A stretch of DNA of 64,000 nt from Lewinellaceae bacterium (lineage in GTDB: Bacteria > Bacteroidota > Bacteroidia > Chitinophagales > Saprospiraceae). Position numbers and translations under genes: made by a program. The DNA is taken from contig JACJYC010000006.1 in NCBI GenBank assembly GCA_020636325.1, positions 62,001-126,000 on the forward strand. Direction: 5' to 3'. Below, in pieces: positions 7,790 through 15,974 of the stretch. The notes under the pieces were generated by a model. It made no database searches and had not been told where the DNA came from. It worked only from the letters and a program-made list of their open reading frames with translations. Numbering within the stretch: the first letter of the stretch is position 1; every line of letters starts with the position of its first letter.

Positions 7790-9232
7790 TCACTCCACCC
7801 GCCCAATCTCCCGGTTCCCCGCCCCGACCGTCTTCACCAGCTCATCTCCAAGCTCCTTGCGGGCCAGGTCGGCCAGTTTCAGCAGCTCGTCCACTTTCTC
7901 GGGGTATTGCGACTGTACATCGTACTCCTCACCCGGATCGCGGCGCAAATCGTAGAGCCCCATGCTGACGGGCACGTCCTCCGGTGTTGGTCCGGGGTGA
8001 CCGTCATTGCCGGGCAGTTGGCCCTCATACGACCTCCCGCGGTGGGGTAGCACGAGCTTCCAGTTGCCGCGCCGTACGGCCTCCAGGTTGTTTTTGCGGT
8101 AGTAATAAAAGAAGGTGGTCCGGGGTGTTTCGTCGAGATGCCCCTCCAGCAGCCGGCTGATGTCCACGCCGTCGATTTTGTTTTTCGGCAGGTCGGCATG
8201 CGTTATTCTGGCAATCGTCGGCAATATGTCGATGGTGGAACTCAATTGATTGCAGATCACGCCTTCCGGAATATGGCCCGGCCAGCGCATGATGCAGGGG
8301 ACCCGCTGGCCGCCTTCAAAACTGACCCCTTTGGCTTCCCTGAAACCGGCGGTATTGCCCGCGTGGTTGCCGAAATTGATCCAGGGGCCGTTGTCGCTGG
8401 TAAAGATGACCAGGGTGTTGTCATCCAGCCCGTTTTCTTTCAGCGTTTTCATGACCTCCCCGATCGACCAGTCGAGCTCCATCATGACATCGCCGAACAG
8501 ACCGGCGCCGCTTTTGCCCCTGAATTTGGGAGAAGCGTTGATCGGTACGTGGACCATCGAGTGCGGCAGGTACAGGAAAAACGGGTTGTTTTTGTTCCGC
8601 CGGATGAAATCCACGGCCCGTTCGGTGTACCAGGAGGTGAGCATGCCCTGGTCGTCCAGGCTTTCAATATGGCGTTTTACCGCATTGCCCTCAATGAGCG
8701 GCAGGGTAGGGTAGGAGCTCTTGCGCCAGTCGGTTGCGGGTTTGCCGTCATAATCCATGGGCCACATATCATTGGAATAGGGGATGCCCAGGTATTCGTC
8801 AAATCCGTGTTGCAGCGGCAGAAAGGGTTTTTGATCCCCCAGGTGCCATTTGCCGATGATGCAGGTGGCGTAACCTTGCTTTTTCAGCATGTCGGCTATG
8901 GTCGTTTCCTTATCGCTGATACCGACCTTGGCATTGGGGAACAAGGCCCCGGAGAAACCGATGCGGTTGGGATAACAACCCGTCAAAAGGCCCGCCCGGG
9001 AGGCGCTGCACACGGCCTGCGCCGTCAGGAAATTGGTGAAGCGCATACCCTCCTTGGCCAGTTGGTCGATCATGGGCGTCCGGTAATCCAGGGCGCCGTT
9101 GCAGGTCACATCCCCGTATCCCAGATCGTCGATGAAAATGAGGACAATGTTCGGCGTTTCGCCTTTGTCAGCGCTATGCGGCCGATAGCTCATCAGCGCC
9201 AGCGGAAGCAGGAAGGCCAGCAGTTTTTTCAT
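7790..9232 (-). CDS. Secreted S1-family sulfatase (arylsulfatase-like)
   Basis: The frame could extend to 9307, but ATG 9232 begins a signal peptide (MKKLLAFLLPLALMSYRP) and has a -7 box upstream; 480 aa. The N-terminus PNIVLIFIDDLGYGDVTC holds the metal-binding Asp pair. Cys75 in the sulfatase signature VCSASRAGLLTG (C-x-A-x-R) would be converted to formylglycine by an anaerobic or FGE-type maturase, which is not in the window. HSMVHVPINASPKFRGKS, FTSDNGPW and the lysine in CIIGKWHLGD are further active-site motifs. It probably desulfates a polysaccharide; the adjacent GH140-like glycosidase suggests a shared glycan target. Confidence 0.93.
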   Translation of the reverse strand: MKKLLAFLLPLALMSYRPHSADKGETPNIVLIFIDDLGYGDVTCNGALDYRTPMIDQLAKEGMRFTNFLTAQAVCSASRAGLLTGCYPNRIGFSGALFPNAKVGISDKETTIADMLKKQGYATCIIGKWHLGDQKPFLPLQHGFDEYLGIPYSNDMWPMDYDGKPATDWRKSSYPTLPLIEGNAVKRHIESLDDQGMLTSWYTERAVDFIRRNKNNPFFLYLPHSMVHVPINASPKFRGKSGAGLFGDVMMELDWSIGEVMKTLKENGLDDNTLVIFTSDNGPWINFGNHAGNTAGFREAKGVSFEGGQRVPCIMRWPGHIPEGVICNQLSSTIDILPTIARITHADLPKNKIDGVDISRLLEGHLDETPRTTFFYYYRKNNLEAVRRGNWKLVLPHRGRSYEGQLPGNDGHPGPTPEDVPVSMGLYDLRRDPGEEYDVQSQYPEKVDELLKLADLARKELGDELVKTVGAGNREIGRVE

Positions 9233-9261
9233 TGGAATTGGTTTTCGTTTTGCACTTTTTG

Positions 9262-9269
9262 CAAATATA
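9262..9269 (-). promoter_or_regulatory. -7 box (TATATTTG) for the sulfatase gene
   Basis: On the minus strand TATATTTGCAAAAAG matches TAnnTTTG, about 30 bases upstream of the chosen start at 9232; this also argues against the longer start at 9307. It lies in the 92-base divergent gap shared with the OmpA gene. Confidence 0.55.
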
Positions 9270-9324
9270 AGAAATCGGCGTTCTTTTAAAAATTTCCTAA
9301 ATTGCACTTCAAAACCAATAGAAA

Positions 9325-10311
9325 ATGAAACACACCTTGCATTTCATCCTTATTTCCCTGCTGATTTCAGGTTGTTTGCCCCAGAAAAACAATGTCGAAA
9401 TGGAAGAAAGCCTGTCCTATTACAAACGGGAATCCCTGGCCGCCGACTCGCTGCGCATCGCCAATAGAAAACTCCAGGAGGACCTGGGCGAACAAGGCGC
9501 CGAAGTCCGCCGCCTCATGCAGGATATGGAACAGTTGCAAGCAACCAATGTCGGGCTCAACAGAAGTTATCAGGAAGTCCTCGGTCAATACAACGCACTG
9601 GTCTCCCAAAACAAGGAGATCATCACCAATACCTCCTATGAGAACCTGAGCCTGCAGGAACAACTGGCCAGCCAGCAGAGCCAACTCGACAAAAAAGAAC
9701 GGGACCTGGCGATGATGGAATATAACCTCAAGCAAAAGGAACAGGACCTCAATGTGATGCAATACAACTACACCGAAGCCAAGGGAAACCTCAACGATAA
9801 GGAACAGAAAATTGCCGAACTCCAGGCCATGCTCGCCTTGAAGGAGCAGAAAATGAAAAGCCTGCGCACCAGCGTCAACCAGGCCCTGACCGGTTTTACC
9901 AGCGATGACCTTTCCGTAACCGAGAAGAACGGCAAACTCTACCTGTCCCTCAGCCAGAACCTCCTGTTCAGCAGCGGCAGCGATGAGATCAACTGGCAAG
10001 GCAAAAAAGCCCTTCAACAGGTTGCCGATGCCCTCAACAAGAACCCCGATATCGACATTACCGTAGAGGGGCATACCGATACCGACGGGACCGCTTCGAG
10101 AAACTGGGACCTGAGCGTCCTCCGCGCTACCTCGGTCGTCAAGGTCCTCACCCAGTATAATGTAAGCCCCGCAAGGATAATCGCTTCCGGAAGGGGATTC
10201 TACGCGCCGGTGGCCTCCAACAATACGCCGCTCGGCAAGGCCCAAAACCGGCGGACCGAGATCGTTCTGTCCCCGAAACTGGACGAATTATACAATATCA
10301 TCAACGAATAA
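9325..10311 (+). CDS. OmpA-family lipoprotein with long coiled coil
   Basis: 328 aa. The lipobox LLISGC puts the lipidated cysteine at residue 17. Residues about 25-185 form a long heptad-rich coiled coil (QEQLASQQSQLDKKERDLAM and neighbouring segments). Residues about 205-325 are an OmpA C-terminal peptidoglycan-binding domain (ITVEGHTDTDGTASRNWDLS, VLRATSVVKVL, ASGRGFYAPVASN, NRRTEI). Probably a Pal-like protein reaching from a membrane anchor to the cell wall. It is followed 28 bases later by another small lipoprotein gene. Confidence 0.92.
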   Translation: MKHTLHFILISLLISGCLPQKNNVEMEESLSYYKRESLAADSLRIANRKLQEDLGEQGAEVRRLMQDMEQLQATNVGLNRSYQEVLGQYNALVSQNKEIITNTSYENLSLQEQLASQQSQLDKKERDLAMMEYNLKQKEQDLNVMQYNYTEAKGNLNDKEQKIAELQAMLALKEQKMKSLRTSVNQALTGFTSDDLSVTEKNGKLYLSLSQNLLFSSGSDEINWQGKKALQQVADALNKNPDIDITVEGHTDTDGTASRNWDLSVLRATSVVKVLTQYNVSPARIIASGRGFYAPVASNNTPLGKAQNRRTEIVLSPKLDELYNIINE

Positions 10312-10339
10312 CCCTATTATTGCGCATTAAACCTGATCT

Positions 10340-11062
10340 ATGAGAAAACTCACCCTCCTGCTGCCGATCCTGGGACTTGCTCTCCAGACCGGCTGTCTGA
10401 CCGTGAAAAACACCAATCTGAACGAATTGAAGAAAGTTGTGGAAATGAGCAAAGGCCCCTGCTTCGGCCAATGCCCCGTCTTCACCCTCACCGTTTATGA
10501 TAACGGCATCGCCGCTTACAAAGGCGAACGCTTCACGGACAAAAAAGGCCTCTACATCCGCGATATCGGCAAACCGGCCCTGGAAAAGCTCAAAAGCACC
10601 CTCACCGGCGCCGACCTGTGGAAATACCCGGATGCCTTTAAATCGCAGATTCCCGACCTGGCCACCGTTACCCTGCATTATTACGAGGGCGACAGGACCA
10701 AAACCATCATCGGCAAGGACGGTCGGCCCGATGACGTGATGAAAATTGAAGAAATGCTCGATGACCTGGCCAATACAGGTGAATGGGAGCAAAAGGAAAA
10801 ACCGGGATCAGATCTGCCGGAAGGTACTATCGGCAACGAACTCATCGTTCAGCTGGACGGCAATATCGACGGCAACGCTTGGGTGCGCCAGTACGCCAAA
10901 CAGGAAATGAGGGTACTGAAAAAACTGGATATCCCGGGCAATTTCTGGCTGTTCTTTTTCAATGAGGATATCATCCCGCCCAACGAAATGCTGAAATGGG
11001 TCCGGCAGGATCCCGACGTACACAGCGCCGAGTTCAACAAAACCTTGAACTCCCGCAACTGA
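10340..11062 (+). CDS. DUF6438-domain lipoprotein
   Basis: 240 aa. The signal sequence ends in LALQTGC (lipid Cys19). The core KGPCFGQCPVFTLTVYDNG with its two cysteines, followed by GLYIRDI, is typical of DUF6438, found widely in Bacteroidota lipoproteins with no known function. Probably cotranscribed with the OmpA gene. Its stop is only 3 bases from the stop of the convergent AAA+ gene, so the two transcripts must overlap at their 3' ends. Confidence 0.82.
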   Translation: MRKLTLLLPILGLALQTGCLTVKNTNLNELKKVVEMSKGPCFGQCPVFTLTVYDNGIAAYKGERFTDKKGLYIRDIGKPALEKLKSTLTGADLWKYPDAFKSQIPDLATVTLHYYEGDRTKTIIGKDGRPDDVMKIEEMLDDLANTGEWEQKEKPGSDLPEGTIGNELIVQLDGNIDGNAWVRQYAKQEMRVLKKLDIPGNFWLFFFNEDIIPPNEMLKWVRQDPDVHSAEFNKTLNSRN

Positions 11063-11065
11063 CGT

Positions 11066-14000
11066 TCATTCCTCCGGTTTGAAAATCTCCCGCTCCAGCG
11101 TATTTTCAAATTGGATGTCCAGCTCGTATTTCAGCACGCCGGCCCGCTCTTCAGGCTTGCAGGCGCCGGAGATCGGAAGGGTTTTATCTGACATGGTGAA
11201 ATCCATGACGGTGCGGCGAACTGCGGCTTTCTGGTAGATTTCCTTCCGGTGAATCCCCCAGGAGGGAACAATATCGTTCAGGCTCGAAACAATCAAAAAT
11301 CGGCCGGGCTGACCGTCGGGCATGGTCCATTCCTGAAATCCGGACTCTTTGTTCCAGTATAGCCAGGCGCAAGGCGCCTCAATCCTGAAAACGATGCCGT
11401 ACAACTGGCTTGCCGGTTTCGGTTTTTTCAGGAAATCGCGCTCGTTCTCCATCCAGTTGCTCAGGTTGTACACGTTGCTATGCTCCCCCGATAGATCATC
11501 ATGCTGTTTACCCTGTTTTTCCGGATTTCCAGGGTCGAACCAGACGGATTGATAATTTATTTTGCAGTTTCCGGTTTTGAGGATTTGGTTATACAGTTTG
11601 AACGGCCCCTCCGGATCTTTTCCAAAGACGGCCAGAAAACAGTGGTTTTCCTCCACAAAAACGGTAGAGTACAACCGGACCTGAAAGGCGAAAAACCGGG
11701 ATTTCCAGGCGCCGAGCAAAGCCTCCGGATCTTCCAGGAAATCTCCTTGTCCTAGACAGGCCATGCATTGCATCCGTTCCTTCTCAATGATATCCTGGTG
11801 CAGGAACTTGGCTTCTTCTTCAATGCGGGATAAGGTATTGTACCATTCCGCCTTGGGCGCATCCTTCCAGAATCGCTCGGGGTTGTCGGCTTTCAGGGCT
11901 TCGAGCCTGTCCAGATCCCGGCGAAACTGAATGTAGAGCGGGCTAGCTTTCAGCGCGGCCATTTTGCGCCTGAGATTGCTGGCATACTCTGCAAAATTCT
12001 GCCTTTCCAGTTCTTCGATCCAGGTTTCCAGGCTCTCGGAATCGGATGAAAGGTCAAAGGCCAGCGATTGCCGGCTGTCTAGATAGATTTCCGCATTCAG
12101 CAGCTCTTCCGCTTCGAACAGGTTGAGCTGGCTTGCAAGCGGCAGGATCAATTTGGCCCTCAGCGTTCTTTGCAGGTGCCGCGCGCCGAATTTAGGGTCG
12201 AACCCCTGCTCCGCCAGCCAGCTGACCACTTCAGGGCGGATCTTCAGGTTCAGCCGGCGGTATTTGATCCCTTCTCTTTGGTAGAACAACCGGAGCTCTC
12301 TTCCGACAATTTCATGTATGGTGGATTGCCCAATGGGCAGGAAAGGCGTGATCCGGTCGATCCGGTTGAACAATTCCGGTTTGAAAAACTGCTCGGCAGC
12401 GCGTTGGTAAACGGCGGCGACCTGCCCGGAGTCCTGCTGCTTGCCGAATGTGATCGGCGCCTGCATCTGCCGGTCGGCCCCCACGTTTGAGGTCATAATA
12501 ATAATGGAGGAACAGAAATTGGCCGTTTTCCCGTTGCCGTCCGTAAGCCGGCCCTCACCCAGGATCTGCAGCAGCAAATCGAAGAATGTGGGGTGGGCCT
12601 TCTCTACCTCATCGAACAGCAAAACGCAAAAAGGCTGTTTCCTTACGGCCGCCGTGAGCAAACCCTCCGACGAAGGATGGGCTCCGGCTAATCTCAATAC
12701 GCTGTGGTAGTTCCCGAATTCGCTCATGTCAAATCGCACCAGCCGGTTGCGCGCCCCGAACATGAACTCGGCCAACACCTTGCCCAATTCGGTTTTGCCT
12801 ACCCCCGTCGGGCCGAGGAATAAAAACGAGGCAATGGGTTTTCCCGTCCTGGTCAGCGCGGTTTTAACGGCCGATATGGCTTCTACAACATTGTTGACTG
12901 CTTCAGCCTGACCGAAAACCTGATGATTGAAATTATCGGCGATCCGGTCAATGAGAAACGGCCGGTTTGGATTGACGATCAGTTCGGGAATCCCGGAGGA
13001 CTCGCAAAAATGCCTTATGACCACCTCCTGATTGATGGGGACATCCGACCCGCCCTTCCAGTTCAGGATGATGCTCTCCAGAAACCGGATAGGCTGGCCG
13101 GGCATGCCTGCGTAAGGGTTGAACCGGCGGGTCAGCCGGATCGTCTCCCGGATCGCCTCCTGCTCAAGCCGGATCTTGCTGGCGCCGGCAATGTCCCGCA
13201 CCTTGTTCAGAATGATTTGTTCCAGTTCACCGTCGCGGGGTTGCTCCAGGCGGATGATGCGGAAACAGGCGGTGAACATCGGGGCCCGCAATTCGATCTG
13301 TGCCAACTCCTCCTCCGTACATTCCGATATCAGGTTGACCTCGCCCCTGCTCAGAAATGGATAAAGGAATTCGGCCATGCTGACGTTGTTGCCCTCGTAG
13401 CGGCCCACTTCGAAGAGGGTCATGAGGTTGGTGACAAACAACAGGTCTTCCCGGTCAGCCAGTTCGCGGCACAAAAAACCGAGGTTGTGCTGCCAGCCGG
13501 TATCCTTGGTCAGCTCCTTGGTCAGGATGCTGGCGGTAGTTTCCCAGATTTCGCCCCGTACGTTCCATTTTTTCAGGTTGCGGGCCGCTTCCCAGATCAA
13601 CGTGGTCTTCCCCGAACCGTTGGGACCTACGATCAGGGCGTTCCGGTTAAATTTGTTTCGCAACAGTTCGCTGAGTTGGGCCAGTTCCTTTTCATACCCG
13701 TAGGCGAGCTGACCCGGCGATTTCGCGAGCGGCTGGGCAACCTGGCTGAGCCAGTTCGAATGCTCCTCCTCGGCGATCTTTTCCAGCTCGGTCAGGCTAT
13801 GGGCCTGCAATTTCAACCTGGATTGCCGGATGGTTACCGACTCGAACCAGATGGCCGAAACGATCTCCTGGACGGCGATCAGCCGGTCTTTCCGGACAAA
13901 ATCAAGCCGGATAACGCCTTCCAGGTTTCCGACAAGGGTCTCTTCATCCTTGCCGAACGCAGTGACGCCCAGGGTCGGGGCAATTCCCCACCACCCGGCC

Positions 14001-14314
14001 GGCGACTGTTCGGTGATGAAAACCGGAATGCAGAACTCGAATGCCGGGTAGGAAAAACCGTCCTTCGATGCCGGAAAATGCAGATCAAGCTCGCGCTCCG
14101 TAAAAACGCCGCTCCTGTATTCTTCCAGCACCTGATAAAACTCGCCGTGATTGAGCACTTCGGTCTGGAGCTTCTCTCCGTATTTTTCAGCCAGTTTCTT
14201 CAGGCTGGGCTCAAGACGGACCGCCTCCAGGTCGTTCATCGGGGCAAAGACATGCGCGCCCGGATGCAACCGGAGTTTGAAGGCGTAGAACGGAATCGAA
14301 ATGGGAAAACTCAT
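11066..14314 (-). CDS. Divergent ClpA/B-like double AAA+ ATPase with a C-terminal release-factor (PCRF)-like domain
   Basis: 1082 aa, no signal peptide. Residues 1-190 are an unfamiliar N-terminal domain. D1 has a good Walker A (GPNGSGKTT, 230-238), but the Walker B position reads LLFVTN (291-296) with no Asp-Glu, so hydrolysis is doubtful. D2 has an intact Walker A (GPTGVGKTE, 501-509), Walker B (LLFDEVEKAHP, 565-575), sensor 1 (MTSN), arginine finger (FKPELFNRID) and sensor 2 (FGARHLQRTL). The usual Clp pore loop (GYVGYEEGG) is replaced by the short AGAHPSSEG at 544-552. After the D2 C-domain come a helical stretch (about 770-850) and an alpha/beta region (about 860-1030). There YGIVFRIEAPCAWLYWNKES resembles the core strand-turn of the PCRF domain of peptide release factors; no GGQ motif is present. 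The PCRF assignment is by eye. Confidence 0.75.
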   Translation of the reverse strand: MSFPISIPFYAFKLRLHPGAHVFAPMNDLEAVRLEPSLKKLAEKYGEKLQTEVLNHGEFYQVLEEYRSGVFTERELDLHFPASKDGFSYPAFEFCIPVFITEQSPAGWWGIAPTLGVTAFGKDEETLVGNLEGVIRLDFVRKDRLIAVQEIVSAIWFESVTIRQSRLKLQAHSLTELEKIAEEEHSNWLSQVAQPLAKSPGQLAYGYEKELAQLSELLRNKFNRNALIVGPNGSGKTTLIWEAARNLKKWNVRGEIWETTASILTKELTKDTGWQHNLGFLCRELADREDLLFVTNLMTLFEVGRYEGNNVSMAEFLYPFLSRGEVNLISECTEEELAQIELRAPMFTACFRIIRLEQPRDGELEQIILNKVRDIAGASKIRLEQEAIRETIRLTRRFNPYAGMPGQPIRFLESIILNWKGGSDVPINQEVVIRHFCESSGIPELIVNPNRPFLIDRIADNFNHQVFGQAEAVNNVVEAISAVKTALTRTGKPIASFLFLGPTGVGKTELGKVLAEFMFGARNRLVRFDMSEFGNYHSVLRLAGAHPSSEGLLTAAVRKQPFCVLLFDEVEKAHPTFFDLLLQILGEGRLTDGNGKTANFCSSIIIMTSNVGADRQMQAPITFGKQQDSGQVAAVYQRAAEQFFKPELFNRIDRITPFLPIGQSTIHEIVGRELRLFYQREGIKYRRLNLKIRPEVVSWLAEQGFDPKFGARHLQRTLRAKLILPLASQLNLFEAEELLNAEIYLDSRQSLAFDLSSDSESLETWIEELERQNFAEYASNLRRKMAALKASPLYIQFRRDLDRLEALKADNPERFWKDAPKAEWYNTLSRIEEEAKFLHQDIIEKERMQCMACLGQGDFLEDPEALLGAWKSRFFAFQVRLYSTVFVEENHCFLAVFGKDPEGPFKLYNQILKTGNCKINYQSVWFDPGNPEKQGKQHDDLSGEHSNVYNLSNWMENERDFLKKPKPASQLYGIVFRIEAPCAWLYWNKESGFQEWTMPDGQPGRFLIVSSLNDIVPSWGIHRKEIYQKAAVRRTVMDFTMSDKTLPISGACKPEERAGVLKYELDIQFENTLEREIFKPEE

Positions 14315-14321
14315 ACGGCTG

Positions 14322-14329
14322 TAAATGTA
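14322..14329 (-). promoter_or_regulatory. Possible -7 box (TACATTTA) for the AAA+ gene
   Basis: The minus strand reads TACATTTA, one base off TAnnTTTG, only 8-15 bases upstream of the start at 14314, which would give a very short leader. Confidence 0.35.
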
Positions 14330-14364
14330 GAAAAGGACCCGGAAAAATCAAAGAGTTTCCGCTG

Positions 14365-14380
14365 GGTGACACAGGTCACA
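14365..14380. promoter_or_regulatory. Crp/Fnr-like palindromic site
   Basis: GGTGA-N6-TCACA differs at one base from the TGTGA-N6-TCACA consensus of Crp/Fnr regulators. It lies in the 122-base divergent gap between the AAA+ gene and the sterol-desaturase-family gene, upstream of the -7 boxes of both. No regulator gene is in the window. Confidence 0.35.
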
Positions 14381-14402
14381 GATAAATTACCGCCGATTAA
14401 CC

Positions 14403-14410
14403 TATTTTTG
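14403..14410 (+). promoter_or_regulatory. -7 box (TATTTTTG) for the sterol-desaturase-family gene
   Basis: TATTTTTG followed by CAGCC matches TAnnTTTG, 26 bases before the ATG at 14437. Confidence 0.45.
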
Positions 14411-14436
14411 CAGCCTTAAATAGAGGTTGAAATACG

Positions 14437-15459
14437 ATGAATTATTGGGACCTGATCGTCAACAGCTATAAAGGTTACGCGAATTACCTGTGGAAGGAAA
14501 TCACCCACCCGGGTTGGCACAATTATTTTTATTGGCTGATCCTGGTTTCGGTCTTTTTCCTGGTCCTCGAAGTGATCGTTCCATGGCGCAAAAAGCAGCC
14601 TTTTCCGCGAAAGGACTTTTGGCTGGATGCCTTTTATATGTTCTTTAACTTTTTCTTGTTCTCACTCATTATTTACAACGCCTTGTCGAATGTGGTGGTG
14701 AACCTGTTCAACAACGGGATCCTGGCCGTTTCCGGTTTCAACCTCAAGGCGTCCAATCCGCTGAACAGCCTGCCTTACTGGTCGGTGCTGCTGATCGGGA
14801 TGGTGATCCGCGATTTTATCCAGTGGTGGGTCCACCGGTTGCTCCATTGGTCGCCGAGGCTATGGGAATTTCATAAAGTGCATCATTCCGTAGCGCAAAT
14901 GGGCTTTGCGGCGCAACTGCGCTACCACTGGATGGAGAATATCGTTTACCGGACCCTGGAATACCTTCCGCTGGCGCTTTTGGGCTACGGATTGTACGAT
15001 TTTTTTATCATCCATATATTTGCATTGGCCTGGGGGCATTTCAACCACGCCAACATTACGGTACCCGGGTATGTTTCCGGCGGGGTAGTGGGGGCTTTGA
15101 TCGGCATCGTACTGGCCAATAGCCTGCTCGACGTCCACCTGTTCGACAGCGCTTCCCTCGCGGCAAAATGGGGGATCTGGGCCGCATCCGTTGCGGTCGG
15201 CGCACTGGCTTTGGGGCCGGTCATGCGTAAGCTGTTCAACAGCCCTGAAATGCACATCTGGCACCATGCTTATGACCTGCCGGAAGGCCGGCGCTACGGG
15301 GTGAATTTCGGATTGACCCTGGCAATCTGGGATTACCTGTTCGGCACAGCTTACATTCCCCGTGAGGGAAGGGATATCCGCCTGGGGTTCCCGGGGGTAG
15401 AGGAATTTCCGGCTACCTTTATTCAACAGAACTTACACGGTTTCAAGTCAGAAAAATAA
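14437..15459 (+). CDS. Sterol desaturase / fatty acid hydroxylase superfamily membrane enzyme
   Basis: 340 aa with several hydrophobic segments and the histidine clusters that bind the di-iron centre in this superfamily: HRLLHW, then FHKVHHS, then GHFNHANI and HIWHHAYD near the C-terminus. The substrate cannot be told from sequence; relatives hydroxylate or desaturate sterols, carotenoids, fatty acids or ether lipids. Acts in the inner membrane. The DUF983 gene follows after 7 bases on the same strand, so the two are probably cotranscribed. Confidence 0.88.
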   Translation: MNYWDLIVNSYKGYANYLWKEITHPGWHNYFYWLILVSVFFLVLEVIVPWRKKQPFPRKDFWLDAFYMFFNFFLFSLIIYNALSNVVVNLFNNGILAVSGFNLKASNPLNSLPYWSVLLIGMVIRDFIQWWVHRLLHWSPRLWEFHKVHHSVAQMGFAAQLRYHWMENIVYRTLEYLPLALLGYGLYDFFIIHIFALAWGHFNHANITVPGYVSGGVVGALIGIVLANSLLDVHLFDSASLAAKWGIWAASVAVGALALGPVMRKLFNSPEMHIWHHAYDLPEGRRYGVNFGLTLAIWDYLFGTAYIPREGRDIRLGFPGVEEFPATFIQQNLHGFKSEK

Positions 15460-15466
15460 CGTCTAA

Positions 15467-15868
15467 ATGGCCAAAAAAGTAAATAAAAGCGTCGCTGCCA
15501 GCATTTTCAATATGACCTGCCCGAAGTGTCATCAAGGCGACCTGTTCACTACGCCGACCTTTTCTTTCAGCAAGCCTTTCGATATGCACCCGAAATGCGA
15601 AAAGTGCAATGAGGATTTCATGCCCGAACCCGGTTTTTATTACGGCGCCATGTTCCTCTCCTACATTTTTACCGGCTTCTTCTGCCTGGGCTTCGTCATG
15701 TTTTTCCACTGGGGGCTGGGGTGGAGTACAAGCGCTTCATTCGGCCTGTTGCTGGCGGTTTGCGCCTTGCTGTTCGTCGCGGTCTTCCGGCTCTCCCGCT
15801 CCCTATGGATTCATATCGTGGTCAGATTCGACCCGGACAAGGCAGCGCGGGTTTCGAAAGAGAACTGA
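15467..15868 (+). CDS. DUF983 family membrane protein
   Basis: 133 aa. An N-terminal zinc-ribbon-like part carries two cysteine pairs (CPKCHQGDLF and CEKCNEDFMPEPGFYYGAMF). Two hydrophobic segments follow, and the protein ends with a positively charged tail. The PEPGFYYGAMF motif is diagnostic for DUF983. Function unknown; these genes often neighbour lipid or cytochrome-oxidase genes, and the lipid-type oxygenase just upstream is consistent with that. Confidence 0.88.
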   Translation: MAKKVNKSVAASIFNMTCPKCHQGDLFTTPTFSFSKPFDMHPKCEKCNEDFMPEPGFYYGAMFLSYIFTGFFCLGFVMFFHWGLGWSTSASFGLLLAVCALLFVAVFRLSRSLWIHIVVRFDPDKAARVSKEN

Positions 15869-15974
15869 ACCAAACCCGGACCAACCCGAAAATCAATCTG
15901 ACCGGACCGATCGATTCAATCCATCAATCGATCCGTAAAATCTCCGTATCTTTCCCCGATTTAAGACCGCATGC

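Noticed and set aside
9233..9307. Longer sulfatase start at 9307
   Set aside because: It would destroy the signal peptide at the N-terminus and overlap the -7 box.
12923..14419. 498-codon open frame on the plus strand opposite the AAA+ gene
   Set aside because: Antisense to a protein with clear Walker motifs; no family resemblance of its own.
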